Assembly (NCBI RefSeq): GCF_013409065.1
Contig: NZ_JACBZP010000001.1
Coordinates: 3,916,518 to 3,980,517 of the forward strand
Reading direction: 5' to 3'
DNA: 64,000 bases
DNA from: Spelaeicoccus albus
GTDB taxonomy: Bacteria; Actinomycetota; Actinomycetes; Actinomycetales; Brevibacteriaceae
Within the stretch, counting starts at the first letter, position 1. Every line of letters begins with the position of its first letter. The notes below the pieces were generated by a model. That model did no database searches. It saw only the letters and a program-made list of their open reading frames with translations, and was not told the DNA's origin. Positions 1-14,831 of this stretch are shown one piece after another. The translations under genes and the position numbers were made by a program.

Positions 1-3243
<3,243 letters not shown>

Positions 3244-3301
3244 GTGAGTCCTTCTCTCCTTGGCTTACCAGCCAGATAATTCGATTTGATTCCTGGTGTC
3301 G

Positions 3302-3324
3302 GTTTCAGGGTCTCGCCCTGAAAC
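3302..3324 (-). other. Hairpin between rpoB and rpoC
   Basis: A perfect 9-bp stem (GTTTCAGGG / CCCTGAAAC) with a 5-base loop starts one base after the rpoB stop codon. No T-run follows on the coding strand, so it is not a simple intrinsic terminator. It may be an RNA processing or mRNA-stabilising hairpin that sets the rpoB:rpoC ratio. That role is inference. Confidence 0.6.
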
Positions 3325-3325
3325 T

Positions 3326-6820
<3,495 letters not shown>

Positions 6821-7151
6821 GACAGTCCTTCCAGTGTTCTTAAGAACTTCGGTTGCATTGACGCTGGCCTAACCGTCGATCATCGCCGCCGTGACACCTT
6901 CCGCCGCAGCAGCATGGGCGTGAATCCGCCGACGTTCGATGACCGCGCGCCCGGGAATCCGATCGGTGTCGATCGATGTGGTTCGACGTGGATCGGTCGG
7001 GTTTCCAATGCGACGCGGTGAAAATTGGTGGCCGGTTTTCTTCACGGCCCATGACCGACTAGCCCACCGCTATATGAAGGCAAGAGTTATGGGAGCGTAA
7101 GCCATTAGCATACACCCACTTGGCCTGCGTGTCTACGCGCAGGCGTTCTCG
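6821..7151. other. rpoBC 5' leader and upstream spacer, no gene
   Basis: These 331 bases hold no convincing gene. If the promoter placed at 7107-7135 is right, about 280 bases of untranslated leader precede rpoB. I see no known riboswitch or clear terminator in the leader. Its length leaves room for transcription attenuation. Confidence 0.5.
7107..7135 (-). promoter_or_regulatory. Probable rpoBC promoter
   Basis: On the minus strand the -35 TAGACA (7130-7135, five of six consensus bases) is separated by exactly 17 bases from the -10 TATGCT (7107-7112). Transcription would start near 7100, giving rpoB its own promoter separate from rplJL. This is assigned by sequence match only. Confidence 0.55.
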
Positions 7152-8402
7152 TCACAGGCTTCCCCGCGTCGCGATCTCCTTCGTCACGGTGTCGACCAGA
7201 TCTGCGCCGGTCGCTCCGAACAGTGTACTCGCCCAGACGCTCTGCCGCGTGAAATACGGCGCGTCGCCGTCGTTCAGCCACGCGGGCGTGCGTCCGGCTT
7301 TCAGATCGGCGGCTTCGTCTTTGGTGGCGGGGACTTCAATTGTCGCCCCGCCGGACGTCGTGATCTTGGCGGTCGTCGTCGCTTCGCCGTGCAACGGGTT
7401 CACCGAGCTGAAGGCACGCGGGCCCCGGCCCGCGGACTTTCCGCCGCTGTCGACGGCGAACAGGTCGCGTTCCGCCACCCGGAGGAGCACCATTGCCCCG
7501 GCCAGGTCGACCGCGCCGGAGTTGTCGTCGTCGACGATGCGGCCGGCCAGATCATAGGCGTCGAGGCCGTGCCGTACCCGGTCGGCTGCGTTCGCCGTCA
7601 GCGAGGTGACGTGCAATTGTTGCAGCCTGGCGGAGATTCCGAGCGTGTCGTCGGAGAGTTCCTTGCGCAGGTCGGAGCGTTGCGAGTTCCGTACGGCCGT
7701 GAGGATCCGACGGGGCATCCGGTACTTCCGGCGGCGTCCACGGACGATGAGGGCAGCAACCGCGGCAATGACGGCGATCAGCGCCAGCGATCCGTACCCG
7801 ATGATTCCGCCGACGCCGATACCCGCGTCGGTGTCGATTGACGACGGCGGCACGACAACTTGTCCGGCGTCGTCCGACGGCGCCTTCTTCGGGTGCGCCA
7901 AGAAGTTCAGAAACGTGTTCAGCGACGTCGCGGCGGGCGTGCCGGACGGCGTCTGTGCGCGCCAGTTCTTTGCCTGTTCATAAATCTGTTCGAACTGCTT
8001 CACGTCGTAGACGTCAAAGTTGACGAGACCTCCGGCCGGAACCAGGATGTACAGTCCCTTCCGACCGAGTGCGCTGTGTATCGAATCCAGCAGGTCCGTA
8101 CTGTCAACACTGTTGTCGGCGTCATCGTCTTTGACCGCGATGATGTACACCGGATAGTCGAGGCCCCGAGCCTTGTCGGCCGCCCTGTCGAGGGGCTTCT
8201 TCCCCAACGCGTCGGCAACGCCGGGCCCGACGTACAACCGCTTCTTCTGCAACACGGCGGCAATGCCGGCGGCTTCGCTGCTTGGCGCCCCCGGCCGAAC
8301 GGTCCCGCCGGCCGGCACGAATGTCACGAGCACCAACAGCAATGCGGCAATCGCGATCACCGGTGCCACCCGCCCGCGCGCGACGAGCTGTCTATTTGTC
8401 AT
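7152..8402 (-). CDS. Membrane protein with extracytoplasmic domain and degenerate Cys/His module (cluster gene 5)
   Basis: A 416-residue protein of unknown function, last in a five-gene unit. It has an N-terminal signal or membrane segment (about 12-32), an extracytoplasmic domain of about 170 residues that loosely resembles TPM-like domains (alternating strands such as VYIIAVK and GLYILVP), a second membrane helix near 210-230, and a C-terminal cytoplasmic module shared with genes 1, 2 and 3 of the cluster. The module keeps the VNPLHG motif and the VW-x4-LFG-x2-G-x-DLV ending, but all three expected cysteines are replaced (Ser before VNPLHG; Thr and Glu at the C-x2-C pair). The start ATG at 8402 is chosen over an upstream one because AAAGGA precedes it. 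It overlaps gene 4 by 11 bases. Confidence 0.7.
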   Translation of the reverse strand: MTNRQLVARGRVAPVIAIAALLLVLVTFVPAGGTVRPGAPSSEAAGIAAVLQKKRLYVGPGVADALGKKPLDRAADKARGLDYPVYIIAVKDDDADNSVDSTDLLDSIHSALGRKGLYILVPAGGLVNFDVYDVKQFEQIYEQAKNWRAQTPSGTPAATSLNTFLNFLAHPKKAPSDDAGQVVVPPSSIDTDAGIGVGGIIGYGSLALIAVIAAVAALIVRGRRRKYRMPRRILTAVRNSQRSDLRKELSDDTLGISARLQQLHVTSLTANAADRVRHGLDAYDLAGRIVDDDNSGAVDLAGAMVLLRVAERDLFAVDSGGKSAGRGPRAFSSVNPLHGEATTTAKITTSGGATIEVPATKDEAADLKAGRTPAWLNDGDAPYFTRQSVWASTLFGATGADLVDTVTKEIATRGSL

Positions 8403-9258
8403 CGGTGCCGTCCTTTCCCGGGCCCGCTCCGGGTTTTGAGCGCGGACCGTCTCCGAGAGCGTTTTCAATCGGGATGGCGATCGCCAAGATCACTACCCCG
8501 GCAAGCAGGCCGAGGACTCCGCCAAAGACGTATCCGGCCACCGGGAATCCGGCAAGCATCATCGGAGGATCCTCGTCCTCGGTGTAGTTCGGTGCATTCG
8601 AACTGGGTTCGGACAGATCGACGGGCGGGCCTTGCTGCCATTCCTTGTGGGCAATCAAAGTGACCATCTCGGACAGCACCGCCGACACGGATGCTCCGCT
8701 CTCCGCGCCGGAGCGGCTTTCCGCCGCCTCCCTGGCATCCGTTTGAATGAAGCCGGCAGAGGTGAGTGCCACGTTGTTCGCGGCAAGGTAGAAGTCGTTG
8801 GAAGTTGCTACGACCACGACGCCCGTCAGTCCGGATTTCGCAGCCACGCGCCGGGCGAGCAGTTCCATATCGGCGCGGGATTCGTCATAGGCGTTCTCGG
8901 GCGTCACGACGACGTCGATGGACTTGTCCAGCGCTTTGATTTTCTTGGCGAGCTGCACCTGCTGCGGGTTGCTGACAACCGTTCGCATCATCGGATGGAC
9001 GACGACCGGGCTCTTGTCGAGCTTGGCCACTATCCGATCGACCCGGGTGTGGTCGTAGTCGGGGATTGTCACGGCGGATGACTCTTCCGACGGCGGATCG
9101 GGAGGCATGGCACCGATCAGCCCGCCGGTCGCCACCACCGAAAGGACGAATGCCGCTACGACCGAGCCGAGAACTATCGCCGCGCGGCGGAGGGCTCGCT
9201 TGTCCGCCGCGGACGCCTTTCGGTTGGCCTGCTTTTTGCGTTTCTTTGCTCCGCTCAC
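8392..9258 (-). CDS. Bitopic membrane protein of unknown function (cluster gene 4)
   Basis: A 288-residue protein. It has a basic N-terminus, a membrane helix at about 26-50, an extracytoplasmic domain of about 180 residues and a second helix near 240-268 followed by a short charged tail. The ectodomain resembles those of genes 3 and 5 in layout (strand-helix alternation with IDVVVTPENAY and TGVVVVATSNDF), but the protein lacks the C-terminal Cys/His module of its four neighbours. The start is GTG, and GTGA overlaps the stop of gene 3, which points to translational coupling. I do not recognise a characterised family; a TPM-like fold is a guess. Confidence 0.7.
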   Translation of the reverse strand: MSGAKKRKKQANRKASAADKRALRRAAIVLGSVVAAFVLSVVATGGLIGAMPPDPPSEESSAVTIPDYDHTRVDRIVAKLDKSPVVVHPMMRTVVSNPQQVQLAKKIKALDKSIDVVVTPENAYDESRADMELLARRVAAKSGLTGVVVVATSNDFYLAANNVALTSAGFIQTDAREAAESRSGAESGASVSAVLSEMVTLIAHKEWQQGPPVDLSEPSSNAPNYTEDEDPPMMLAGFPVAGYVFGGVLGLLAGVVILAIAIPIENALGDGPRSKPGAGPGKDGTDDK

Positions 9259-10607
9259 GTCGTCGCCCTCGCTTCGGCGTCGACCTGGACGATAGTCTCG
9301 GCCAGATTCTCAAAAGCCCCGAACCCGGATCGGGCGTAAAACACGTCGTCCAGAGCCCAGTACGGCTTGACGCGTCTGCCCACGCGCACCGCCAGGGACG
9401 CGGGGCGGCGGCGACGCTTCAGATCCGCCGAACAGGTTTTACATGCCGGCACATCGAGCCATTGACGGCTTTCTCCCCGCCAGCGGGCCTCCGCGGCGGC
9501 CCGGCCGTGCAACGGGTTGAAGAAGCAATGCTCGTGCCGGTGCGGACCGCCGGGCTTCGTCGTGTCCGAGCGCCCGGTGACCGCTCGGTGGGCGAGCCGG
9601 GCATCGTCGGCAAGCACCAGCAATGCGGCGTCCTTGCGCGCGTCGTCCGGGAACCGTCCGGACGTCAGGACGCTTGCCGCCTTGTCGATAGTCATGATCG
9701 CGTCCCGCGCGTCCAGCTGCGCCTGACCGGTCGGTTCCGACTCGATGACGTCGTCGGCGATCCGGCGAATGTCGGCCTCGGCCTTGCGTACGGACCGCTG
9801 CTGCTTCGCGCTCAACTCGGTCGGCGTCAAGCCACGTCCGGCACGCGCACGCAGCCGTATCAACATCACTGCTCCGGCCAACGCCAGTCCGGTGAGGATC
9901 AGCGTGATGAGGTTCGGCCCGTCGGGGTCCATCCAGTAGTCGAAGTTCGAATTGGCAAGAAACGGCGGGGCTTCCGCATCGTTCGGTTTCGGCGGGTCCT
10001 CGCCGGCTTGGGCGTTGCCGACGCTGCGGATGCCGTAGCTGACGACCGAAGCCGGGTGACCGGTATCGACGCCCTGCGGGAAGTGCGACGTCGCCGACGC
10101 GGAAACCCCGTCGGCGTCGACCCAATACGAATTAGGCTCCCAGCGCCCGTAGTGCGTGGCAGTGGCCAAAATGACTACCGCCGATTCGCGGTGAAGGCTT
10201 GCTACCGCGTCCCCGGCGACTCCCGCCATGACGGGTCGGGTATCCGACAGCAGAAGCGGATCGTCCGTGTCTTCGCCGATCTCCGGCAAGAGCGCGACAT
10301 AGACATGGTCGGCCTGCGCGTCGTCGATCGCCCGATGAATGGCTCGTATCTGCGACCGGGTGGCCGCGGCGCCGACTATGTCGTCGACGAACAACGGGTC
10401 CTTGCGCCATCCGGCAACGACCTCTTTCGTCAAACTCCGGCGAACCGACGCCAGCGCGGTCGATTTGTCTGCCCGTACGACTTCCGTGCCGACGGCCTGC
10501 GCCGAGACCGCCGGGCCCGTTGCGGCGGCCGCCGTCGGAATGCACACCAATGCGGCCGCAGCGACAAGCGCGGCGAGTTGGACGGTGATCTGCCGATGTC
10601 GGCTCAT
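9255..10607 (-). CDS. Membrane protein with extracytoplasmic domain and Cys/His module (cluster gene 3)
   Basis: A 450-residue protein. A signal peptide-like segment (about 7-30, ending near AAAATGPA) leads to an ectodomain of about 200 residues, one membrane helix near 240-258, and a cytoplasmic module. The module contains CFFNPLHG, then VPACKTCSADL, then a conserved segment ending in VGRRVKPYW and SGFGAF. The C-x5-H and C-x2-C pairs could form one metal site (inference). Its module is closest to that of gene 1 (shared RPxSL and RVGRR-type segments). The start ATG at 10607 is chosen because ATGA overlaps the stop of gene 2. The function is unknown. Confidence 0.7.
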   Translation of the reverse strand: MSRHRQITVQLAALVAAAALVCIPTAAAATGPAVSAQAVGTEVVRADKSTALASVRRSLTKEVVAGWRKDPLFVDDIVGAAATRSQIRAIHRAIDDAQADHVYVALLPEIGEDTDDPLLLSDTRPVMAGVAGDAVASLHRESAVVILATATHYGRWEPNSYWVDADGVSASATSHFPQGVDTGHPASVVSYGIRSVGNAQAGEDPPKPNDAEAPPFLANSNFDYWMDPDGPNLITLILTGLALAGAVMLIRLRARAGRGLTPTELSAKQQRSVRKAEADIRRIADDVIESEPTGQAQLDARDAIMTIDKAASVLTSGRFPDDARKDAALLVLADDARLAHRAVTGRSDTTKPGGPHRHEHCFFNPLHGRAAAEARWRGESRQWLDVPACKTCSADLKRRRRPASLAVRVGRRVKPYWALDDVFYARSGFGAFENLAETIVQVDAEARATT

Positions 10608-11338
10608 TCGCCGCTGCCTTCCGCTCGGGTCACCGCTGCGACAAGATCGACGCCCGCGGAGCCGAAGAGGGTACGGGCCCACACCGTGCCGCCTTCGACG
10701 TACGGAGCATTGGCGTCATAAAGCCAATCCGGTGTTCGGCCCGCGTCAAGCGCGCGTGCGCACGTCCGACAGGCCCGCAAATGCTGGCTGTGGCCGCTGG
10801 AGCCTTCGAGCACTGCGTCATGAGTCGCGTCGCCGTGCAATGGGTTCACCGCGCACAAAATTGCCGAAGCGGTGCGCTTTCGGCCGGATCGCACGATTTC
10901 GAGATCCTGCTCGGCGATCCGGGTCAGGACGAGCGCTCCGGCCATGTCCACGGTCCGGGGGCTGTCCTCGTCCACAATGCCGCTGGCCAGGGAATAGGCG
11001 TCGAGGCCGTGCGTGATGGTCCGGGCCGTCTCGGCATCGATGTCATCGGTCTTGCACGATTCGAGTTCCGCGGCAACGTTCAAGGTGTTCGTCGACAAAC
11101 GTTGCCGCAGTGCGTCGCGCTGCGATTGCCGAGCCGCATTGACGACGGCGTCCGGAATCTTGAAGCGGCGACTGTTGGCGCGATGCTTGTTCACGAGGTG
11201 GACGATCAACGCGACGATGCCGGCGATGATGGCCGCCAGCACGACGATGACGATAAGCCCCAACCACCCGTCGGACGAGTCGGAGGAGTCGGCGGCAAGG
11301 AAGCCCGCGTGCCCGAGTTGACGGCTAACCACGCTCAT
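10604..11338 (-). CDS. Single-pass membrane protein with Cys/His module (cluster gene 2)
   Basis: A 244-residue protein consisting of one membrane helix (about 25-48, WLGLIVIVVLAAIIAGIVAL) and the shared module (about 58-240). The module has a helical front half with GLDAYSLASGIVDED and DMAGALVLTRIAEQDL, then CAVNPLHG, then LRACRTCARAL, GRTPDWLYD, and VWARTLFG-x2-GVDLV. It is essentially the module plus an anchor, the simplest member of the set, and its module is closest to the degenerate one in gene 5. It overlaps gene 1 by 14 bases. The function is unknown. Confidence 0.7.
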   Translation of the reverse strand: MSVVSRQLGHAGFLAADSSDSSDGWLGLIVIVVLAAIIAGIVALIVHLVNKHRANSRRFKIPDAVVNAARQSQRDALRQRLSTNTLNVAAELESCKTDDIDAETARTITHGLDAYSLASGIVDEDSPRTVDMAGALVLTRIAEQDLEIVRSGRKRTASAILCAVNPLHGDATHDAVLEGSSGHSQHLRACRTCARALDAGRTPDWLYDANAPYVEGGTVWARTLFGSAGVDLVAAVTRAEGSGE

Positions 11339-12458
11339 GAGACCTCACTGAATCGACAGTCTTCTTCACTGTTCGCACGATCAGCAAGCATAACAAGATC
11401 GGCAGGCAGCCTAAGCCGCCGAGGACCAGGCCGACCAGCAGCCCGATGAAGACGCCGTATCCCGGAACGCCGAAGAGGAGCACGTGGCCGTGCGCGGAGC
11501 CGGTCAACGGCTTAGTGCCCACCGTGACGAACGCGCCGATGGCCCCGGCAAGCAACGCCACGCCGATCGGAAGCAGGCGGTGGCCCTTGCGGCCGGGTCG
11601 GGAGTGCGAACGCCGCCGCAAGCGAAAGTTCGTCTTGTCCGGTTTGTCGGCCGCTCGAAGTTCGTCGGCGGTCGATACGGCGTCGACCAGATCGCCGAAT
11701 GCGCCAAACCCCGTCTTGGTGAACACGCCGTCGCGCACGGTCCAGTACGGAACGACCTTCCGGCCGCGGCGCACGCCGAGCGAACGCGGCCGGTCATCGC
11801 TTCCCAGGGCGCGCGCGCACTCACTGCACACCGGCACGCGCACGCTTTCCGGGGTGTCCGCCCGCCACGCCCAGTCGCTGTAGGCGACATGATGCATGGG
11901 ATCGAAGAAACACGCACGGGGCACATCATGATGCGCACCATCGGATTCGAGCGCGGCTGCGTGGAACTCGGCCAACCGGCCGAACACGACGAGCGCGGTG
12001 ATCTTCCGGCCGTCGCCGGTGCCCCACGGATCGCCGAGGATCTCGGCGGCGGTCGCGATATCGATCAACCGGCGCCGGCTCGCCAATTGAGCGGGCGACA
12101 CGTCGTCGTCCGACTTCATCAGTTCTCGTGCGCGCCGCGCGCCGGCGCGCACATCGGCCAGCGCCAGTGACGCCCGGCGTCTGGCCTGCGGATCGAGCCG
12201 GGTGCGGAACGGCGGCTTCACGCGCCCCCGTTGTCGGTCGACTTCGTAGAGCGTGAACGCCACGACAGTTCCCGGGATGACGAGCAGCGCGCACCACAGC
12301 AACGTGGCCTCATATTTGGCGTGATAGCTCAACGCGATGAAATGAGCCGACGCGTCGGCCGGGGAAGCAAAAGCCATGCATGCGGCAGCGGCCACGAGGA
12401 GCATCGCTCCCCCGGCGCGTACGGCTGCCCGCCGGTATTGCATCGGATTACCGGCCAC
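11325..12458 (-). CDS. Multi-pass membrane protein with Cys/His module (cluster gene 1)
   Basis: A 377-residue protein, first of the five overlapping genes. It has two N-terminal membrane segments (about 14-34 and 51-72), the shared module in the middle (about 95-265, with CFFDPMHH, then VPVCSECARAL, VRRGRKVVPYW and TGFGAF), and two to three C-terminal helices (about 295-370). The start is GTG at 12458 with GGGGAG 8 bases upstream; an ATG five codons further in is an alternative. A bidirectional terminator separates it from rplL, so it probably has its own promoter; only a weak TATTCT is visible close to the terminator. The function is unknown. Confidence 0.7.
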   Translation of the reverse strand: MAGNPMQYRRAAVRAGGAMLLVAAAACMAFASPADASAHFIALSYHAKYEATLLWCALLVIPGTVVAFTLYEVDRQRGRVKPPFRTRLDPQARRRASLALADVRAGARRARELMKSDDDVSPAQLASRRRLIDIATAAEILGDPWGTGDGRKITALVVFGRLAEFHAAALESDGAHHDVPRACFFDPMHHVAYSDWAWRADTPESVRVPVCSECARALGSDDRPRSLGVRRGRKVVPYWTVRDGVFTKTGFGAFGDLVDAVSTADELRAADKPDKTNFRLRRRSHSRPGRKGHRLLPIGVALLAGAIGAFVTVGTKPLTGSAHGHVLLFGVPGYGVFIGLLVGLVLGGLGCLPILLCLLIVRTVKKTVDSVRSHERG

Positions 12459-12526
12459 TCACCGCACTCCCCCCTGCCTCACTGCGCTCCGCCATCCACC
12501 GTGCCGTCGACCAGAATACCAATACG

Positions 12527-12563
12527 AAAGGGGAGCCCCGAATCAGATTCGGGGCTCCCCTTT
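12527..12563. terminator. Bidirectional terminator after rplL
   Basis: A perfect inverted repeat with an 18-bp stem (AAAGGGGAGCCCCGAATC and its complement) around a single central base, flanked by A/T runs on both sides. It ends the rplJL transcript and isolates it from the membrane-protein cluster. Confidence 0.9.
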
Positions 12564-12582
12564 TGCGTGGCGGTGAGGCTGA

Positions 12583-12972
12583 TTACTTCAAGGTAACCGT
12601 CGCGCCCGCGCCTTCGAGCTGAGCCTTGGCCTTCTCGGCGGTGTCCTTGTCGACGCCCTCGAGGACGTTCTTCGGGGCACCGTCGACCAGGTCCTTGGCT
12701 TCCTTGAGTCCGAGCGAGGTCAGCGTGCGGACCTCCTTGATGACCGGGACCTTCTTGTCGCCGGCGGCTTCGAGGACGACGTCGAACTCGTCCTTCTCTT
12801 CCTCGGCTTCGGCAGCGCCGCCGTTTCCGCCGGCAGCCGGGGCCGCAGCGGCGACCGGAGCGGCCGCGGTGACCTCGAAGGTCTCTTCGAACTTCTTCAC
12901 GAAGTCGGAGAGTTCGATAAGGGAGAGCTCCTTGAACGCGTCAAGCAGTTCGTCAGTGGTGAGCTTCGCCAT
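12583..12972 (-). CDS. rplL: 50S ribosomal protein L7/L12
   Basis: The ribosomal stalk protein that recruits translation GTPases, 129 residues. An N-terminal dimerisation helix region ([15 protein letters not shown]), an Ala/Gly-rich hinge (about 38-55) and the C-terminal domain with [18 protein letters not shown] and [13 protein letters not shown] are all present. The start ATG at 12972 is chosen because GGAAGGA precedes it and the sequence MAKL fits the family. It lies 122 bases downstream of rplJ. Confidence 0.97.
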   Translation of the reverse strand: MAKLTTDELLDAFKELSLIELSDFVKKFEETFEVTAAAPVAAAAPAAGGNGGAAEAEEEKDEFDVVLEAAGDKKVPVIKEVRTLTSLGLKEAKDLVDGAPKNVLEGVDKDTAEKAKAQLEGAGATVTLK

Positions 12973-12997
12973 GATGGCGTGTCCTTCCGTTGCGTGG

Positions 12998-13018
12998 TCC
13001 AAACCGGTGAGGTTTGGA
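12998..13018 (-). other. Hairpin between rplJ and rplL
   Basis: A perfect 8-bp stem (TCCAAACC / GGTTTGGA) with a 5-base loop lies just before the rplL ribosome-binding site. Without a T-run it is more likely an mRNA processing or stability element than a terminator. It may help give the extra rplL expression needed for several L7/L12 copies per ribosome (inference). Confidence 0.5.
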
Positions 13019-13094
13019 GCCGTTGTGATCTAACCGTTCGGCGGAGCATTGACCCCGCGTCGTACCTAACTTGCCTGGTGGGCGGCGGGGTGTT

Positions 13095-13685
13095 TTACGC
13101 CTCGTCGCCGTCCTCGGCGGGGGCTGCTTCCGCTTCGGCCGGGGCGTCGGAGGAACCGGCGGCTCCACCTTCGGTCTCGACCTTGGCCCGAAGGGCGTCG
13201 ACGGTGCGAGCCGCCTGCGCCAACGGTGCGGTGAACAGGTAGGCGGCCTGGAAGAGGCTCGCCTTCATTGCGCCGGCCAGCTTGGCCAGCAGCACCTCGC
13301 GCGACTCGAGGTCGGCGAGTTTGTTGATGTCCTCAGCGGTCATCGGGGCGCCGTCGAAGTAACCGGCTTTGATGACGAGCTGAGGGTTGGCCTTGGCGAA
13401 GTCACGCAGGGCCTTGGCAGTGTCGACGGCATCGCCGGAGACATACGCGATAGCGGTGGGTCCGGTCAGGTGGCCGTCGAATGCATCGACGCCCGCCTCC
13501 TTGGCCGCTATTGAGGTCAGCGTGTTCTTCACCACGGCGTAGCTAGCGTTCTCACCGAGCTTGGTGCGCAACTCCTTGAGCTGTGCAACGGTGAGCCCGC
13601 GGTACTCGGTCAGCACGGCGGAGTTCGAATTGCGCAGGTTCTCCGCAATCTCACTAACCGCGGCTGCCTTGTCAGGCCTCGCCAT
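13095..13685 (-). CDS. rplJ: 50S ribosomal protein L10
   Basis: The base of the ribosomal stalk, binding 23S rRNA and L7/L12 dimers. The 196 residues begin [17 protein letters not shown] and include the conserved [13 protein letters not shown] and YAVVKNTL segments. The C-terminus is a longer acidic Ala/Glu tail (last 25 residues), as in other actinobacteria. The upstream leader carries an L10-type regulatory structure, so autoregulation by the L10-L12 complex is expected. Confidence 0.97.
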   Translation of the reverse strand: MARPDKAAAVSEIAENLRNSNSAVLTEYRGLTVAQLKELRTKLGENASYAVVKNTLTSIAAKEAGVDAFDGHLTGPTAIAYVSGDAVDTAKALRDFAKANPQLVIKAGYFDGAPMTAEDINKLADLESREVLLAKLAGAMKASLFQAAYLFTAPLAQAARTVDALRAKVETEGGAAGSSDAPAEAEAAPAEDGDEA

Positions 13686-13888
13686 GGCATTCCTTTCTTA
13701 CAGGTACCGGCCGGCCGACAACAAAAAATGCGTTCCGCGCAGGATGCACGAAACGCAGAGTGTTCGGGATCGAACACAAGCTACTTCGAAACACCTACGC
13801 AGGACGCCCGCATGTTGTACGGGCCTTAAGTCGCTATCGGCTGTGGTTCGGGTGAACGAGCCCCGGCGACGACCGGCGGTCTTGGGCA
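13686..13888 (-). ncRNA. Ribosomal protein L10 leader (putative)
   Basis: About 200 bases of untranslated RNA lie between the promoter at 13895-13924 and rplJ. The RNA has GACCGCCGG near its 5' end, a CTTAAGGCCC segment, CCTGCGTAGGTG in the middle, and an attenuator-like hairpin near the 3' end. Position and layout match the L10 leader known upstream of rplJL in many bacteria, where L10(L12) binding controls the operon. I have not folded it, so exact pairing is not claimed. Confidence 0.65.
13723..13757 (-). terminator. Attenuator in the rplJ leader
   Basis: On the minus strand a TGCGTT...AACGCA stem (13729-13757) is followed directly by six T residues (13723-13728). This is an intrinsic terminator placed about 40 bases before the rplJ start, so it would stop transcription inside the leader unless the alternative fold forms. 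Confidence 0.65.
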
Positions 13889-13894
13889 GACTTC

Positions 13895-13924
13895 ATCATA
13901 GCCGGTACGCGGGCTCAGTCCCAA
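13895..13924 (-). promoter_or_regulatory. Probable rplJL promoter
   Basis: The minus-strand -35 TTGGGA (13919-13924) and -10 TATGAT (13895-13900) are separated by 18 bases. The inferred start near 13888 gives a leader of about 200 bases, which agrees with an L10 leader. Confidence 0.65.
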
Positions 13925-14036
13925 ATCACGCCTCCTTCGGGCACTCGTACTCCCGGCACGGCGTCCCGCATAAGCCCCGGCGGGCTATCTCATCGGCCGG
14001 ACACACGTCGCGCACAGTTTTCTCGGATACTCTGTG

Positions 14037-14831
14037 ATGGCTGCCGACGGCACTCGAAAGGCTCGTAATTCACGCATGGATGCGCTCTCCAATTTCATCA
14101 TGGACGCCGCCAATTCCTATTGGCTGTTTCCCATCTTGGCGCTGTGCATCGCCTTCGACGCCTGCTTCCCGTCGTTTCCATCGGAAACCGCAGTCGTCTC
14201 ATTGTCCGCACTTGCCGCATCGACGAGCTCGCCGAACATCGCGGCAATCGGCGTCTCGGCCGCGTTCGGCGCGTTTTTCGGCGATAACGTGGCCTATTGG
14301 CTCGGCCGGAGCTTTCACCCGGAAAAGTGGCCGATCATGCGCCGCCCCAAGGCCCAGCGGGCCCTCGAACGAGCGAGGTCCGGGCTTGCCGACCGGGCTC
14401 CCCTGTTCATCATCACCGCCCGATTCGTGCCGTTCGTCCGGCTTGCCGTGAACATCACGGCGGGCGCCACCAAATTCCGCTGGGGCAGGTTCCTACCGAT
14501 CTCCGCTGGGGCCGGCATCGCGTGGGCGGGGTACTCGGTCTGCGTCGGCGCGATCGCGGGCAGCTGGGCACAAGTGCATCCGCTGCTCAGCGTGGGAGTT
14601 GCGATCGCCGTCGCCATAGTTCTCGGGCTCATCATCAATTGGGCCGTCGAGCGATTGTTCGCCCGGCGTGCGCAGTCTCAGGCGAACTCTCGAACTACGG
14701 CCAAGGCACGGTCCCGGGCACGGTCCGGCTCTCCCGCCGGAATAGTTGATCGGGACGACGCGATAGCTGCGGACGAGACCACTACGATCGAGGCGCCGGC
14801 GCACCGGGCATCGGATTGCGTCAAGAAATAG
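14037..14831 (+). CDS. DedA family membrane protein
   Basis: A 264-residue member of the DedA/VTT family, integral membrane proteins implicated in undecaprenyl-phosphate and phospholipid flipping. Visible hallmarks are FPSFPSETAVV near the N-terminus, GAFFGDNVAYWLGR, and the FITARFVPFVRLAVNITAGATKF-type region with conserved Arg residues, followed by two more helices and a basic, disordered tail. The -10-like GATACT at 14026-14031 lies only 5 bases before ATG 14037 and no ribosome-binding site is visible, so it is probably leaderless; GTG at 14034 and a later ATG at 14076 are alternatives. Its end overlaps the convergent GNAT gene by 11 bases. Confidence 0.85.
   Translation: MAADGTRKARNSRMDALSNFIMDAANSYWLFPILALCIAFDACFPSFPSETAVVSLSALAASTSSPNIAAIGVSAAFGAFFGDNVAYWLGRSFHPEKWPIMRRPKAQRALERARSGLADRAPLFIITARFVPFVRLAVNITAGATKFRWGRFLPISAGAGIAWAGYSVCVGAIAGSWAQVHPLLSVGVAIAVAIVLGLIINWAVERLFARRAQSQANSRTTAKARSRARSGSPAGIVDRDDAIAADETTTIEAPAHRASDCVKK

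Noticed and set aside
6821-7100. Riboswitch in the rpoB leader
   Set aside because: I see no conserved aptamer motif or terminator with a T-run; the length alone is not enough.
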